From Prunella strophiata (taxonomy: Eukaryota > Chordata > Aves > Passeriformes > Prunellidae), in NCBI GenBank assembly GCA_036583965.1, contig JAZBQD010000030.1, positions 57,599,551 to 57,663,550 of the forward strand: a DNA stretch of 64,000 bases, read 5' to 3'. The notes under the pieces were generated by a model. That model saw nothing but the letters and a program-made list of their open reading frames with translations. It ran no database searches and was not told where the DNA came from. Positions within the stretch are counted from its first letter, which is position 1. Every line of letters starts with the position of its first letter. The translations under genes and the position numbers were made by a program. Below are positions 61,306-64,000 of the stretch, one piece after another.

Positions 61306-64000
61306 CTCCCCAAACATCTACTTTTGGCCAGTGCAATAAACAAGATCTAAACCTACATATACCTGCTGTTTAATGTGGTTTAATTGGAGTGTTTGCAGCA
61401 GTGTTAGCAGCAGTGGCAAAACGAAGCCCATCTATTACTTGTTTTCCAGGTCATATTAGCCAGGTAGTGTTGGGAAAATGCAATCAAGGTCTTTTTTGGG
61501 GGGAGTGTTTTACTGCAGGCTTCAGCCATCACACCAGTTCAACCTGAATTCATTCATACTTTCAAAATAATCATTCAATAAATAGCTGGCATGATTTTAA
61601 GTTAACAGTTTAATGATTTTTAAAAATGTGTAAATTTCATTATGTTCATTGGTTTGGAGTGCTCTTTCTAATCACGTGTTTCTTAGATGTTTCCATTTTT
61701 GAAAATAGACTTTTAAATTACATATTTTTATTACATTGTATTTATAATGTTAGAAAAAGAAGCATATTGAGGCAGGAGTTGGGGGTAGCTATGGAATTTG
61801 TAGTACTTCTCAGTGTAATCAATTCTATACTCTTATGATTCAGAGATATGTAATAAAAATAGCTCTATTATATAGAAATATTTCTTTTAACCTGTATGGA
61901 TTTGTGACCTGGAACTAATGAGATTTTAACCTTCAAAAAATGGTGGAGCTCTGGATTCTGTGATGCAGTCTACACACTGCAGTGTCCTGTTTTGATCTGC
62001 CTTTCCTTTGTAGTATCCCAGTGTCAGTATTTCATCTCATAACTGCCATACCCATACAGTTGAAATAATTTTTTTGTCTTCTAAAGAAGCATAAGAAATC
62101 TCCTGTGGAAAATTCTGTATTTCATGCATATATTACTGAGTGATCATACTTTTGCCAAAATTAACACAATATACTTGTATATGTTCTATTAATTATGATT
62201 TAACACCATGATTCGAAATATCTAATTTTGATTGTTTAATAGACTAGAAAATTATTTAATCAAGAGATTAATATCTCCTTAAAAAAGTTACATTACTAGG
62301 TTAAAGTCTCAATCTGTTTTGAATTATTATCAGACCCTCTGGCAGTTTGTTTGTAGAATAAGAGGAGTGCCTAAATACAAAGCACTGAGTAACACCAATA
62401 GCATAGCTGTACTGTGCATCCATGTATCCCCATAAGATTTTCAAAGTATTCCTCTGGGTATGTTTCTGGACTTGCCTGTTTATTTGGTTTTGATTAAGTG
62501 CTCAGAACCTCAGGAATACATTCCCTCCAGTATTTATACCTGTTACCTCTGCTCTGCTCTCACAGGCATGAACAGATTCCCACAACTCCAGCTGTAAGAT
62601 GCCAGGATATAATTACAGCATGCAGAGAAGGTGGGGGTAAAAGCTGCTTCTCATACTGCTCTCCTGCTTCTGTCCACAAGTTACCCATGTCCATTTTGCC
62701 CATGGCTGTGTCCAAGCAAGTTCTCAAGTTGTCTTCTCTTAGTACTCAGTGATAACATTGATAAAATTAAAGTATGAACTCTCCACATTTAATTCAAAGC
62801 ATTAATTCATGGCATTTAATTCAAAGTGTAGGAAAGTCATTCTGGAAGGCTTATGAACACTGAAAAGGAGAACCTTTATGAGAAAAAAAATGTATCTATA
62901 TTACTTTTCTTTGTAAAGTGGCCTGGTTCTTCCTATTTTATTCATGCCCAGATATTCATTAATTTGAAATAAATGATAATGGAAGTAGTGAAAACATATA
63001 ATGGTAAAATGTATTATATACCAGGTAAAATGTATTATAAATATCGAAGGGTTCTAGATTTTTTGCCCAAAACCAAACTAGATTTTCTTCAATAAAAAAT
63101 GTAACTCTTCCCCTTAGAGAAGGAATCCAACAAAAGTAAATCCCTCAGAAAATCATTAAAAATAGAAAAAATAAATTAAAAAATAGCTCAATTCATACAA
63201 TAGCTGATATAATAAATAGGGAAATCAAGCATTTTAAAGTGTAAATGAAATATTAGCTTTTTCTAATAATTTCTACAAACATTGAAAAATACCTGGAATA
63301 CATACATGCAAAACAAAATATTTTCTCTTTATTGTATAAATCAAGAAAGTGACATTTTATATAGTTAAGATCCTCTAAGAGATAGAAAACCTAACTCAAG
63401 AAGGAAAAAACTATAAAGCTTTTCTTCTAGTTTGTGTCACATGTTCATGTATACCTAGTGCATTTTGTGGAGAGGCCATTATTATTAAACAGACTTTTCA
63501 AATTCCAGTTGGTACCTGCCTAATTTTTTTTTTCATACTACTGACACTAGAAGGTAAAATTTGTAGCAATTCTCTTGTCTAGCACCATTTCCAGTTAAAA
63601 AAAGAGAGCAGTTGTACCTGTATATGTTAATAACAAAGGATTAACAAATCTACCCCTGCCAAAAGGTAGACACCAAACCTAGTTCTTCAGTTTTACTTTA
63701 ATTTCAGGGGACATTTTTATTTGATATTTTTTTGTTGGGTTTTTAGCTATGGGGTGTTTTGTTTTAAAATATTATATGGTATTCATTGAATGTATTAATG
63801 ATTTTTTGCATAAAATTGTGGAAATAACAGCTCAGGAATTAAATTAATAAAAAAATTTAATTTATTTTTGAACTTTCTCTCATAGTTTCTAACTTTGTGT
63901 ATAATTTAAAAGATAATACAGCATTTCAGAATAGGTCCATATTTCAAAGTGCAGTACTTTCAGTTCAATATTTTCTTACAGAAAATTGTTTTAAGATGTT
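61306..64000. other. Unique-looking non-coding sequence to window end
   Basis: No gene, RNA or mobile element recognised. Frames at 61626-61838 and 62498-62752 are short and featureless. A segment around TGGTAAAATGTATTATA (about 63001-63017) recurs as CAGGTAAAATGTATTATA (63022-63039), a small local duplication. The last 900 bases are strongly AT-rich. Confidence 0.6.

Overview
The window looks like nuclear DNA of a bird, most likely a passerine (songbird). It is AT-rich and CpG-poor, with vertebrate-type microsatellites. Its recognisable mobile elements are CR1 LINE fragments, two tRNA-Ile/CR1 SINE copies of the kind first described in zebra finch (TguSINE1-like), and endogenous-retrovirus LTRs resembling common songbird families. 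These identifications rest on remembered family consensus patterns, not on a database search.

I find no convincing protein-coding gene, functional tRNA, rRNA or CRISPR array. Open frames are short and scattered over all six frames. Many of the longer ones lack an ATG, run through microsatellites, or lie inside CR1 or LTR sequence. The window is best read as intergenic, or as the interior of a very large intron.

Layout. 1-23,231: mostly unique-looking non-coding sequence with simple repeats (poly-T, GGAA, TAAAA, ATT) and no mobile element that I recognise. 23,232-24,237: solo LTR on the minus strand with a clean 5-bp target duplication. 26,079-34,095: CR1-rich block with three plus-strand CR1 copies, a minus-strand internal CR1 piece and a plus-strand LTR 3' fragment. 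34,096-47,829: unique-looking, with a 21-bp perfect hairpin at 44,861-44,908. 47,830-48,168: rearranged CR1. 51,751-52,788: second LTR of the same family as the first. 54,322-55,278: minus-strand CR1 end and SINE copy 1. 55,279-58,969: AT-rich sequence with a cluster of homeodomain-type sites. 58,976-59,500: minus-strand ERVK-like LTR with its own CCAAT/TATA/poly(A) core and a G-quadruplex motif. 60,619-60,752: SINE copy 2. 61,201-61,305: short CR1 3' end. The remainder to 64,000 is unique-looking.

No genes act together here. The story is one of insertion and decay: CR1 copies truncated at the 5' end or internally deleted, SINEs that borrowed the CR1 tail, and LTRs without internal retroviral sequence. 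The observations most worth a check are the perfect hairpin, the CR1 copy with an in-frame internal deletion, the SINE pair, the ERVK-like LTR with its G-quadruplex, and candidate conserved non-coding elements near 39 kb and 56 kb.
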